From the NCBI GenBank assembly GCA_019635975.1, contig JAHBYM010000003.1:1-64000 (forward strand): a stretch of DNA of 64,000 bases, given 5' to 3'. Position numbers and translations under genes: made by a program. This DNA comes from Parvibaculum sp. (GTDB lineage: Bacteria; Pseudomonadota; Alphaproteobacteria; Parvibaculales; Parvibaculaceae). The notes below the pieces were generated by a model. That model was not told the DNA's origin. It worked only from the letters and a program-made list of their open reading frames with translations, and did no database searches. Positions 12,331 to 20,624 of the stretch are shown here, piece after piece (position 1 is the stretch's first letter; each line of letters begins with the position of its first letter).

Positions 12331-13542
12331 ATGCGGAAGGGGCTGTTTTCCGGGATTTTTCTGGGGCTGGCGCTGCTCGCCGGCCCGGCGGCCGCCGACG
12401 ATCCCGGCGTCATCCGCCTCGGGGCCGCCGTCTCGCTTACGGGTAAATATTCTTCCAACGGCGCCTTCACCCGCAAGGGCTACGACCTCGCCGTCGAGAA
12501 GATCAACGCGGCGGGCGGCGTCACGGTCTCCGGCAAGCCCTATCTCCTGCAAATCATCTACTACGACGACGAGTCCACGCCGGCGCGCGGCGCGCAGCTT
12601 GTCGAGCGGCTGATCCAGCAGGACAAGGTGCAATTTGTGCTCGGGCCCTATTCGTCGGGCCTCACCGAAGCCATCGCGCCCGTCACCGAGAAATACGGCG
12701 TGCCGATGGTCGAGGCCAACGGCGCGGCGATTTCGCTTTTCCGCAAGAACTACCGCTATCTCTTCGCCGTGCTTTCGACCACCGACGAATATCTGCGCGG
12801 CGCCGTCGACATCGCGGCGCGGCTCTCCGGCGACCCGTCGAAGCTGCGCGTTGCGATGGCCTTCGAGAACGATCCCTTCTCGCAGGATGTACGCGAGGGC
12901 GTTCTCGCCGACATGAAGCGGCACGGCATGAAGGCGGTGGTCGACGACAAGCTGCCGCCGGAGCTCAACGACATGTCGGCAACCTTGTCGAAGGTCAAGG
13001 CGCTCCGGCCCGACCTGCTGCTGATTTCCGGCCACGACAAGGGCGCCTCGCTCGCGATCCGCCAGATGGCGGACCAGCGCGTCAATGTGCCGATGCTGGC
13101 GCTAACGCATTGCGATTCGGCGCGCATCGCCGAAAATTTCGGACCGGCCGCCGAATATGCGCTCTGCGCCGCGCAATGGGCGTCGACGCTGACCTATGAA
13201 GACGATCTTTTCGGCAGCGCGTCGGACTATGCGCGCCTCTACGAGGAAACCTATGGCGAGGTCGCGCCCTATCAGGCGGCGGAATCGAGCGCCGCGGTGC
13301 AGGTCTATGCCGATGCCTTTGCGCGCGCCAATTCGCTCGATCCCGAAGACGTCCGCCAGGCATTGACCGAAACGGCGATGATGACCTTCTACGGCCGGAT
13401 CGAGTTCGACGAGACGGGCAAGAATGTCGCCAAGCCGATGGTTCTCTTCCAGATGCAGGACGGCAAATATGTCGTCGTCTATCCGGAAGAATTCGCCGAG
13501 GCGAAAATCCGTTGGCCGACGCCGCCCTGGGGCGAGCGCTGA
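12331..13542 (+). CDS. Branched-chain amino-acid-type ABC transporter, periplasmic binding protein
   Basis: 403 residues with a clear signal peptide (MRKGLFSGIFLGLALLAGPAAA) and the type-I periplasmic binding fold of the LivJ/HAAT family. IRLGAAVSLTGKYSSNG is the usual opening after cleavage. It would capture an amino acid, amide or other small hydrophobic compound and deliver it to the permease encoded by the next genes. Ribosome site GGGGGAGAAGG lies just before the ATG. It is the first gene of a tight five-gene operon. The ligand cannot be told; LivJ-type proteins also bind urea, amides and aromatic acids. Confidence 0.93.
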   Translation: MRKGLFSGIFLGLALLAGPAAADDPGVIRLGAAVSLTGKYSSNGAFTRKGYDLAVEKINAAGGVTVSGKPYLLQIIYYDDESTPARGAQLVERLIQQDKVQFVLGPYSSGLTEAIAPVTEKYGVPMVEANGAAISLFRKNYRYLFAVLSTTDEYLRGAVDIAARLSGDPSKLRVAMAFENDPFSQDVREGVLADMKRHGMKAVVDDKLPPELNDMSATLSKVKALRPDLLLISGHDKGASLAIRQMADQRVNVPMLALTHCDSARIAENFGPAAEYALCAAQWASTLTYEDDLFGSASDYARLYEETYGEVAPYQAAESSAAVQVYADAFARANSLDPEDVRQALTETAMMTFYGRIEFDETGKNVAKPMVLFQMQDGKYVVVYPEEFAEAKIRWPTPPWGER

Positions 13543-13560
13543 ACGAAAGAAAGCAGTTTC

Positions 13561-14463
13561 GTGCTCGACAATCTTCTTCTCTTCGTTCAGTTCCCGCCGC
13601 TCGCTGTCGATGTCGTCGTCAACGGGCTGCTGATCGGTGCGATCTTCGCGCTTGCCGCCTATGGCATGGCACTGGTCTGGGGCGTGCTCAACATCGTCAA
13701 TGTCGTGCAGGGCGAACTTGTGGTGCTCGGCGGTTATGTGACGTTCCTGCTGGTGCAATGGGGCATGCCGCCGCTCATCGGCGTGCCGGTGTCGGCGATC
13801 GTGATGTTCGGCGTCGGCTGGGTGCTCTACCGCGCCATCGTCTTTCGCGTCGTCGACAAGGACATCTTCATTTCGATCCTCGCGACTTTCGGCCTCGCCA
13901 TCCTGATCCAGCAGCTTGCCAATCTTTCCTTCGGCGCCGATGTGCGCTCGGTCGATGCCGGGCTCGGCTCGCTGCATTTCCTCGACGGCATGGTGACGGT
14001 CGCCTGGGTCAAGCTGATTGCCTTCGTGCTGGCGCTCGTGGCGGGCGCGTCGCTCTGGTTCTTTCTGCGTCATGCGCGGCTCGGCCAGGCGATCCGCGCC
14101 ACGGCGCAAAACCCGCGCGCGGCGCGCATTCTCGGCATCGACACGGCCCGCGTCTATGCGACGACTTATGCGCTCAACGCGGCGCTCTGCGGTGCGGCGG
14201 GCAGTCTCGCCGTCATGGCCTGGACCATCCATCCCTATATGGGTCTGCCCTACACGGTGCGCTCCTTCATGGTCGTCGTGGTTGCGGGGGTCGGCAATGT
14301 CGGCGCGGTCGTGGCCGCCGGGCTCGGCCTCGGGGCGCTTGAGAATGTCGCCGGCTTCGTCCTCGGCACCGAATTCCAGATCGCCTTCGTTTTCGCGCTG
14401 ATGGTGACGATCCTGGTCTGGCGCCATTTGCGCGCCGCGCGCCGCCGGGAGCATCTCAAATGA
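13561..14463 (+). CDS. Branched-chain amino-acid-type ABC transporter permease (LivH-like)
   Basis: 300-residue inner-membrane protein with about eight hydrophobic helices. It belongs to the LivH branch: GALENVAG/LVWGVLNIVNVVQGE and the EAA-like loop RATAQNPRAARILGIDTARV contact the ATPases. Translation appears to begin at GTG 13561; there is no in-frame ATG nearby. The stop overlaps the next gene's start (ATGA), so the permeases are translationally coupled. Second gene of the operon. Confidence 0.93.
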   Translation: MLDNLLLFVQFPPLAVDVVVNGLLIGAIFALAAYGMALVWGVLNIVNVVQGELVVLGGYVTFLLVQWGMPPLIGVPVSAIVMFGVGWVLYRAIVFRVVDKDIFISILATFGLAILIQQLANLSFGADVRSVDAGLGSLHFLDGMVTVAWVKLIAFVLALVAGASLWFFLRHARLGQAIRATAQNPRAARILGIDTARVYATTYALNAALCGAAGSLAVMAWTIHPYMGLPYTVRSFMVVVVAGVGNVGAVVAAGLGLGALENVAGFVLGTEFQIAFVFALMVTILVWRHLRAARRREHLK

Positions 14464-15416
14464 CGAAGCTTTCCGACTGGCACATCATGGGCGCGCTCGC
14501 CATTGCCGGCGTTGTGTTGCCCTTCCTCGCGCCCGGCCTCATCACACAGCTGTCCTTTCTCTGGCTGATGGTCATTTTCGCGCTGACCTGGGATATGCTG
14601 GGCGGACGCATGGGCTACAACTCCTTCGGCAACATCGTCTTCTTCGGCATCGGCTGTTATGCGGCGGCCGTTGTGCAGCGCGATGCGGGACTTCCCTATT
14701 TCGAGGCGCTGGCGCTCGGTCTCGCGCTTGGCGCGGTGCTGGCGGTCGCGGCGGCACTTCTGTTCGGCGCGGCGCTGCTTGGCATTCGCGGTCACTATTT
14801 CGCCATCGGTACGCTCGGCCTCGGCATCGCGGCGGCAGAGATCGCCGCCGGATGGGATTATGTCGGCGCCGGCTCCGGCATGGCGCTGCCGCTTTATCCC
14901 GGCGCGCTCGGGCAACGCGAATTCTTTTTCTGCTTCTCGTTGTTCGCGGTCGCCATCGCTTGTTTCCTGTCTCTGCGCTGGCTCTACGGCACGCGCTTCG
15001 GCCTCGCGCTCAACGCCATCCGCGACGATCACGACAAGGCCGACGCGATGGGCTTGCGTACGACCCCGATCAAGGTTTTCGCCTGGTGTATCGTCGCCTT
15101 CTTCCTCGCGATCTCGGGCGGGCTCGCGGCCAACATGATCGGCTTCATCGACCCGCGCGACGTTGCCTTCGCCGGCGCCACTTTCGGCGTCTGGATGGTG
15201 CTGATGGCGATCCTCGGCGGCAAGGGAACGCTTTGGGGGCCGGTCCTTGGTGCTGTCGTTTTCCACATCACGCAGGAACTTTTCTGGACCTATCTGCTCG
15301 GCTGGCAGCGCGTTGCCCTCGGCCTTCTGATCGTCGTCATCGTCGTCTTCTTCCCGCAAGGCATCATGGGCTGGATCGCCGAACGCCGCGCGGCGCGCGA
15401 AGGAGCGGCCCCATGA
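14460..15416 (+). CDS. Branched-chain amino-acid-type ABC transporter permease (LivM-like)
   Basis: 318-residue inner-membrane permease, the LivM partner of the preceding LivH-like protein. Hydrophobic helices run through most of the length. The cytoplasmic coupling loop RFGLALNAIRDDHDKADAMG carries the conserved arginine-aspartate pattern of the family. Its start overlaps the LivH stop by four bases and its stop overlaps the LivG-like ATG, showing tight coupling in the operon. Confidence 0.94.
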   Translation: MTKLSDWHIMGALAIAGVVLPFLAPGLITQLSFLWLMVIFALTWDMLGGRMGYNSFGNIVFFGIGCYAAAVVQRDAGLPYFEALALGLALGAVLAVAAALLFGAALLGIRGHYFAIGTLGLGIAAAEIAAGWDYVGAGSGMALPLYPGALGQREFFFCFSLFAVAIACFLSLRWLYGTRFGLALNAIRDDHDKADAMGLRTTPIKVFAWCIVAFFLAISGGLAANMIGFIDPRDVAFAGATFGVWMVLMAILGGKGTLWGPVLGAVVFHITQELFWTYLLGWQRVALGLLIVVIVVFFPQGIMGWIAERRAAREGAAP

Positions 15417-16156
15417 GCGCGATGCTCGAAGTGCGCGAGGTCACCAAGCGTTTCGGCGGCGTTGTCGCCAATGACCGCATCTCGCTCAGCGTCCGGCAGG
15501 GCGAGATCGCGGGGTTGATCGGTCCCAACGGCTCCGGCAAGACGACGCTGTTCGGCTGCATCACCGGCACGCTGCCGGTCGATGGCGGCGAGGTTTATTT
15601 CGAAGGTCAGCCGATTTCGCATCTCCGCGCAGGCCCCATCGCGCGGCTCGGGCTGTTGCGCACCTGGCAGCAGACGCGCATCTATGGCGAGATGACCTGC
15701 GCCGAGAACATGGCGATCAGCGCCCGCGAGGCGCATGGCGGCCTCATATCGCTGTTGAAACCGGTGTCGCCGGCGACGAAAGCCCGCGCCAACGATCTTC
15801 TTGCGTTTGTCGGGCTCCATGAAAAGCGCGACGAGCGCGGCGGACGCTTGAGCTTCGGCCAGCAGAAGCTGCTCGAATTCGCGATGGCGCTGATGAACGA
15901 ACCGAAGCTGCTGTTGCTCGACGAGCCGACCGCCGGCATCAATCCAACTCTGATCAACGGACTGATCGACCGCTTGCGTCGCGCCAATGCCGAGCTTGGC
16001 GTGACGCTGCTTGTCATCGAACACAATATGCGCGTCATCATGAACCTTGCGCATCGCATCACCTGTCTGGCGCATGGGGAAGTGCTGGCCGAAGGCGCGC
16101 CGGACGACATCCGCGACGATGCCCGTGTGCTCGACGCCTATCTCGGGGTGGCGTGA
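15413..16156 (+). CDS. Branched-chain amino-acid-type ABC transporter ATPase (LivG-like)
   Basis: 247-residue cytoplasmic ATPase. Walker A GPNGSGKTT, signature LSFGQQKL and Walker B LLLLDEPTAGINP are intact, and the long LivG-type insert before the signature is present. It starts at the ATGA overlap with LivM. A longer reading frame exists upstream but would lie within livM and is not real. With the following LivF-like ATPase it should form the heterodimeric motor of the importer. Confidence 0.95.
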   Translation: MSAMLEVREVTKRFGGVVANDRISLSVRQGEIAGLIGPNGSGKTTLFGCITGTLPVDGGEVYFEGQPISHLRAGPIARLGLLRTWQQTRIYGEMTCAENMAISAREAHGGLISLLKPVSPATKARANDLLAFVGLHEKRDERGGRLSFGQQKLLEFAMALMNEPKLLLLDEPTAGINPTLINGLIDRLRRANAELGVTLLVIEHNMRVIMNLAHRITCLAHGEVLAEGAPDDIRDDARVLDAYLGVA

Positions 16157-17016
16157 TGGCGGAGAACGGCAACAACCTCGCGGGCGGTTACGGGCAGGGC
16201 GGCGTCGACACGGTGCTTTCGGTCGGGGATGTCGCGCGCGAGGCCGAGGCAATGGCGCGCGCCGTGCCGCGCGAGGAAATCCTGTCGCTGGTTGCGGGCG
16301 AACCGCTGCTGACGCTGGACGGGCTTCATGCGGGCTACGGCGCCATGGAAATCCTGCACGGCATCGACCTTGCGGTCGGCACGGGCCAGAGCCTATGTCT
16401 CGTCGGTCCCAACGGCGCCGGCAAGTCGACCGTGCTGCATTCGATTTTCGGTTTCACCAAAATCGCCACCGGCCGCGTCAATGCCGGTACGCGCGACATC
16501 ACGCGGCTCACGCCGAGCGAAAAGCTGAAAGATGCGGGCATCGCCTACATCCTGCAGGACAATTCGGTCTTTCCCGACATGACGGTCGAGGAAAACCTGC
16601 TGATGGGCGGCTATCTGCTGGCCGATCGCGCCAAGGCGCAGGCGGCGGCGGAACGTGTGTTTTTGCATTACGATCGTCTCGCCAAACGCCGAAACGAGCG
16701 GGCGGGTGTGTTGTCGGGCGGCGAGCGGCGGCTGCTCGAAATCAGCCGCGCCCTCATCATGGATCCGCAGGTGCTGCTGGTCGACGAACCGTCGATCGGC
16801 CTCGAGCCGCGCATGATCGACATGGTGTTCGAGATTCTCGGCGAGCTGCAGCGCACACAGGGCAAGACAATCATCATGGTCGAGCAGAATGCCCGGCGCG
16901 GGCTCGATTTTTCCGACATCGGTTATGTGCTGGTCGCCGGCCGCGTCGCGCTGGCGGGCGAAGGCGCGCAGCTTCTGGAAAATCCGGATGTCGGCCGCCT
17001 CTTCCTCGGCGGTTAG
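16156..17016 (+). CDS. Branched-chain amino-acid-type ABC transporter ATPase (LivF-like) with N-terminal extension
   Basis: 286 residues, second ATPase of the importer. Walker A GPNGAGKST, signature LSGGERRL and Walker B VLLVDEPSIGLEP are intact. The ATP-binding domain begins only at about residue 50 (LLTLDGLHAGYG); LivF proteins usually start near there at about 235 residues. The extension has a Gly/Asn-rich stretch (NGNNLAGGYGQGG) and a charged helix. ATG 16156 overlaps the LivG stop by one base; GTG 16153 is an alternative. Last gene of the operon. Confidence 0.93.
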   Translation: MAENGNNLAGGYGQGGVDTVLSVGDVAREAEAMARAVPREEILSLVAGEPLLTLDGLHAGYGAMEILHGIDLAVGTGQSLCLVGPNGAGKSTVLHSIFGFTKIATGRVNAGTRDITRLTPSEKLKDAGIAYILQDNSVFPDMTVEENLLMGGYLLADRAKAQAAAERVFLHYDRLAKRRNERAGVLSGGERRLLEISRALIMDPQVLLVDEPSIGLEPRMIDMVFEILGELQRTQGKTIIMVEQNARRGLDFSDIGYVLVAGRVALAGEGAQLLENPDVGRLFLGG

Positions 17017-17060
17017 GCTCACTCATACCGCAAATTTTCTGTGGAATGCCTCATGCGCGG

Positions 17061-17078
17061 CCGTTCATCTGCCGTTCA
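17061..17078 (+). promoter_or_regulatory. CCGTTCA direct repeat with 11-bp period
   Basis: CCGTTCA occurs at 17061-17067 and 17072-17078, exactly 11 bp apart, and CGTTCA occurs once more at 17087-17092. Direct repeats in 11-bp register are typical of OmpR/PhoB-family response regulators. It lies about 60-80 bp before the start of the His-rich secreted protein. The regulator is unknown. Confidence 0.4.
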
Positions 17079-17139
17079 GGAAAGCGCGTTCATCCTTGTG
17101 CGCATACGGGGTACGAGCGGATTATGGAAGGAGAGGGAG

Positions 17140-17565
17140 ATGAGAAAAATTCTCGCCCTTGCCGGTCTTGCCGTCGCACTCGGTTTCGGCGCGCCGGCCG
17201 TCGCGCAGGCGGCAATCACATTGCCGGCCTCGCTCGCCGTTCAGGGCGACGCGGCGCTGCAACTTGTCGGTCACAAGAAGCATCACCACAATTATCACGG
17301 GCGTAGTCATCATCGCGGTCACGCGCATTACTACCACCGCAATCCGCCGAAGATCGTCTATCACCGCAACTACCGGCCGTGGTCGCATTGGCAACCGCGC
17401 GTGGTCAAGCGTCATCGCTACCGTTCGTTCGGAACGCCGGTCTATTATCATGCGCATCCGCACTACGGCGACTACTACTATGTCAGCGCGCGCGACCGGC
17501 AGAACATGATGTTGTGGATCGGCGTCAGCGCCATCACCGGCGCGATCCTCTTCTCGCATTACTGA
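17140..17565 (+). CDS. His/Tyr-rich secreted or membrane-anchored protein, function unknown
   Basis: 141 residues. A signal peptide (cleavage likely after APAVAQA) is followed by a central region very rich in His, Tyr and Arg (HKKHHHNYHGRSHHRGHAHYYH, HAHPHYGDYYY). A C-terminal hydrophobic segment (MMLWIGVSAITGAILF) could anchor it. A strong ribosome site (GGAGAGGGAG) precedes the ATG, so the longer upstream frame is not used. The composition suggests metal binding or a basic cell-envelope protein, but I recognise no family. It has its own terminator and an 11-bp-period repeat upstream. Confidence 0.8.
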   Translation: MRKILALAGLAVALGFGAPAVAQAAITLPASLAVQGDAALQLVGHKKHHHNYHGRSHHRGHAHYYHRNPPKIVYHRNYRPWSHWQPRVVKRHRYRSFGTPVYYHAHPHYGDYYYVSARDRQNMMLWIGVSAITGAILFSHY

Positions 17566-17581
17566 CAGGAAAACGAGGCGG

Positions 17582-17609
17582 AAAAGGCGCTGCGCTGCGG
17601 GGCCTTTTT
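17582..17609 (+). terminator. Intrinsic terminator after the His-rich protein gene
   Basis: AAAAGGC (17582-17588) pairs with GCCTTTT (17602-17608) around a GC-rich loop and runs into TTTTT. The hairpin is symmetrical enough to act on the converging carboxyltransferase gene as well. Confidence 0.75.
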
Positions 17610-17617
17610 CATGCCCG

Positions 17618-19174
17618 TCAGGGCCGCATCGTCGTCATGTAGGGCCCGAGCGTCAGCGCGCGGCGCGGTTCCACCCAGTCGAGCCAGTCGCAAAGCCTGA
17701 CCCTCGTTTCGCGCGGGTCGATCAGTTCATGCACCGAAAAGCCTTCGGCGCGCGGGAAGGGCGATTGTCCGGCGGCAAGTTTGGCTTCGAGTTCGGCACG
17801 CAGGGCTTCGGGGTCCGCGGCCTCGGCGATCTGACGGGCGAAGGCAACCGCCACACCGCCCTCCACCGGCAGCGCGCCTGTCGCCGCGCTCGGCCAGGAG
17901 AGCACGAAACCTTCGGGGCCGAAATGCGCTGCGCCCGCCACGCCGAAAACCTTGTGCACGATGATGCTCGCCCAGGGCACGCGGCTCTGCATCACGGCCG
18001 CTATCGCCGCCGTGCCGTGACGGATGGTTGCCGCCTTTTCCGATGCCGAGCCGATCATGAAGCCCGGCTCGTCGACAAAGGAGACGATCGGCAGGTGGAA
18101 CGTGTTGCACATGTCGGCGAAACGGCGAAGCTTCTGCGCCGCCGCCGCCGTCATTGCGCCCGCATAGAAACTGCAGTCATTGGCGATGACGCCGACGCTC
18201 GCGCCGTTGAGCCGCGCCAGCCCCGTGATCAGCGAGGGGCCGTAGCGTTTCGTCATCTCGAAAAAGCTGCCCTCGTCCATCACCGCCTTGACGATCTTGC
18301 GCATGTTGAAGGGTTTGCGACGGTCCTTCGGCACAATGGAGAGAAGGCTCTCATCGGCCCGGTCGCGCGGATCGTTGCAGTCGTTGCGCGGCGGCAATTG
18401 CCAGACATTGTCGGGCAGATAGGAAAGAAAGCGTGCAATGTCGGTGAGTGCCGCCTCTTCCGTTTTCGTTACATTGTCGATCACGCCCGAGCGCGCATGC
18501 ACGTCCGGGCCGCCGAGTTCCTCCTTGGTCATGTCTTCGTTGAGGGCGCGGGCGACGACTTTCGGCCCGGCGATTAGCACCTGCGCGTTTTCGACCATCA
18601 CCGAAAAATGCGAGGCGACGAGGCGCGCCGCCGGCATGCCCGCCACGGGGCCGAGTGCCGCGCTCGCCACCGGCACCTCGCCCAGCACCTGCGCGATCGA
18701 GCGGAAGCGCGGATTGGCAAAGACCGGTTCGCCGAGCGGCCGCGCATTGCCCTTGCCGGCCGAACCGGCCACGCTGCCGCCGCCGCCTTCATGCAGGCGG
18801 ATCAGCGGAACTTTGTAAGTCAGCGCCAGTTCCTCGGCATAGACGCTCTTGCGCAAGCCCGCCGGGTTGGGCGAGCCGCCTTTCAGCGTGAAATCCTCGC
18901 CGCCGATGACGACGCGCCGTCCGCCCATCGTCGCGAAGCCGAGCACATAATTAGCCGGCTCGAAATCGACGAGGTTCCCGTCGGCATCGAAATGCGGCAC
19001 CCCCGCGCCCTCGCCGAGTTCGCGAAAGCTTTCCTTGTCGGCAAGGCCCGCAATGCGCTCGCGCAGCGTCAGCCGGCCCTTCTCGTGCTGGCGTGCCACG
19101 GCTTCCTCGCCACCCTGGCGCTTGGCCAGCGCCCGGCGGCGCCTGATTTCGTCCGTTTCCTTTTCCCAGCTCAT
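17618..19174 (-). CDS. Acyl-CoA carboxylase, carboxyltransferase (beta) subunit
   Basis: 518-residue biotin-dependent carboxyltransferase of the propionyl-/methylcrotonyl-CoA family, which moves CO2 from carboxy-biotin to an acyl-CoA. Two crotonase-like halves are visible. Oxyanion-hole stretches such as EGGGGSVAGSAGKG and, in the second half, FGVAGAAHFGPEG carry the Gly-rich loops. The start MSWEKETDEIRRRRALA follows GGGAGGG; an upstream frame extension is unlikely. No biotin carboxylase gene is adjacent, so the alpha subunit must be elsewhere. The acyl chain used is uncertain. It is divergent from the SCP2-domain gene. Confidence 0.92.
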   Translation of the reverse strand: MSWEKETDEIRRRRALAKRQGGEEAVARQHEKGRLTLRERIAGLADKESFRELGEGAGVPHFDADGNLVDFEPANYVLGFATMGGRRVVIGGEDFTLKGGSPNPAGLRKSVYAEELALTYKVPLIRLHEGGGGSVAGSAGKGNARPLGEPVFANPRFRSIAQVLGEVPVASAALGPVAGMPAARLVASHFSVMVENAQVLIAGPKVVARALNEDMTKEELGGPDVHARSGVIDNVTKTEEAALTDIARFLSYLPDNVWQLPPRNDCNDPRDRADESLLSIVPKDRRKPFNMRKIVKAVMDEGSFFEMTKRYGPSLITGLARLNGASVGVIANDCSFYAGAMTAAAAQKLRRFADMCNTFHLPIVSFVDEPGFMIGSASEKAATIRHGTAAIAAVMQSRVPWASIIVHKVFGVAGAAHFGPEGFVLSWPSAATGALPVEGGVAVAFARQIAEAADPEALRAELEAKLAAGQSPFPRAEGFSVHELIDPRETRVRLCDWLDWVEPRRALTLGPYMTTMRP

Positions 19175-19305
19175 CGGCGCGGCGGCCCTCCCGTTTCGCG
19201 AAGCCCGCAAACCCTAAAGGAAATCGGCGGAGCCGCCAAAGCACCGTTGGGCAGAGGCCCTGAGACGATGATAGGATGTGCGAAAGAATGCGGGACGGGA
19301 TTGCG

Positions 19306-19680
19306 ATGGCCCAGACGGAAAAAGCCCCCGCCGGACGGCAGGCACAAGCCGCCGCCCAGGCGGTCGACGAAATCGAAGCGCTGCTCAAGGCGGCGCTGAC
19401 GGGGGATATGTCGCTCGGTGCGACGCTCAAATTCGTGCATCCCGGCGCCGACATGCTGGTGATCGACGGCACGAAGACCCCCAACGAAGTGCATCGCCGC
19501 GACGTGCCGGCCGATTGCACGATCCACATCGATCCGGTGCTCAATCTCAACATCTTCCAGCGCCATATCGACCAGAATGTCGCGTTCCGGCAGGGACATA
19601 TCCGGATTGTCGGCGACCCCACCATCGTGGCGCGCCTGCGGCCGATCATGGCGCGGCATGCGGGCACGGTGTCCGATTGA
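19306..19680 (+). CDS. SCP2 sterol-carrier-domain protein
   Basis: 124-residue protein consisting mainly of an SCP2 lipid-binding domain: a helical start, then MSLGATLKFVHPGADMLVIDG, DCTIHIDPVLNLNI and DPTIVARLRPIM. Such domains bind acyl-CoAs or sterols. ATG 19306 follows GGGACGGGA; another in-frame ATG is at 19288. Its TGA overlaps a TTG start of the following hydrolase gene, suggesting an operon. Confidence 0.85.
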   Translation: MAQTEKAPAGRQAQAAAQAVDEIEALLKAALTGDMSLGATLKFVHPGADMLVIDGTKTPNEVHRRDVPADCTIHIDPVLNLNIFQRHIDQNVAFRQGHIRIVGDPTIVARLRPIMARHAGTVSD

Positions 19681-20624
19681 ACGCGCCCGTCGTCCTCACT
19701 CCTGAAAATCCGATGCCCGAAGGCGGCGATGCGCGCTGGCTCGACATGGCCGACGGCGCGCGGCTGCGCGTCTTCACCTGGGGCGGCGGCACGCGCGGCA
19801 CGGTCTTCCTGTTCAACGGGCGCACCGAATTCGTCGAGAAATATTTCGAGGTCGTCGGCGAATTGCGGGAGCGCGGATTCTCGGTCGTCTCGCTCGACTG
19901 GCGCGGGCAGGGCTTGTCGACGCGCATGCTGCCCGACCGCCGCAAGGGACATGTCGACGATTTTTCGACCTTCGACCGCGATCTCGCGCATGTGATGGCC
20001 GAGGCATCGTCCGGCCTGCCGAAGCCCTGGTATGCGCTTGCGCATTCGATGGGCGGCAACATCTTGCTGCGCGGCGCGCATGACCACCCCGAATGGTTCT
20101 CGGGCGTCGTTCTGTCGGCGCCGATGCTGGGTCTGCGCTTTCCGAATCGCGGTGCGGCACTTGCGGCGCGGGCGACCGTTTCGGGGCTCTCCCGGCTCGG
20201 TCAGGCCGGGCGATATGCGCCGGGCGGCAATGCGAAAGCCGCCGACGAGACCGATTTCGCCGACAACATCCTGACGCATGACGAAAAGCGCTATGCGCTG
20301 CTGCAGGCGTTGCTGCGCGCCGAGCCGGAGCTCGGTCTCGGTTCGGCGACGGTCGGCTGGCTCGACGCCGCCATGCGCTCGATCGACCTCGTTTCCGGCG
20401 GGCAGTGGCTCGCCGAGGTTCAACCGCCGGTGCTGATCTGCGAGGCGACGCAAGACGTATTGATCGACGGCGCGGCGCTGCATCGCGCCGCCATCGGCAT
20501 GCCGGCCGGCGAGCTTGCGATCATGCGCGGCGCGCGCCATGAAATCCTGATCGAGACCGACGACATCCGAGCGCGATTCTGGTCGGCCTTCGATCGCTTT
20601 ATCGGCAATCTCGAAAAGCGCTAA
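19677..20624 (+). CDS. Alpha/beta hydrolase, lysophospholipase/monoacylglycerol-lipase-like
   Basis: About 315 residues. LDWRGQGLSTR and LAHSMGGNI (nucleophile elbow serine) with a C-terminal ARHEILIETD histidine give the PldB/monoacylglycerol lipase pattern. It probably hydrolyses lysophospholipids or monoglycerides. Start is uncertain: TTG 19677 overlaps the preceding stop (TTGA), while ATG 19713 is the first ATG; neither has a strong ribosome site. The stop shares CTAA with the convergent phosphatase gene. Pairing with a lipid-carrier SCP2 protein hints at lipid turnover. Confidence 0.88.
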   Translation: MNAPVVLTPENPMPEGGDARWLDMADGARLRVFTWGGGTRGTVFLFNGRTEFVEKYFEVVGELRERGFSVVSLDWRGQGLSTRMLPDRRKGHVDDFSTFDRDLAHVMAEASSGLPKPWYALAHSMGGNILLRGAHDHPEWFSGVVLSAPMLGLRFPNRGAALAARATVSGLSRLGQAGRYAPGGNAKAADETDFADNILTHDEKRYALLQALLRAEPELGLGSATVGWLDAAMRSIDLVSGGQWLAEVQPPVLICEATQDVLIDGAALHRAAIGMPAGELAIMRGARHEILIETDDIRARFWSAFDRFIGNLEKR

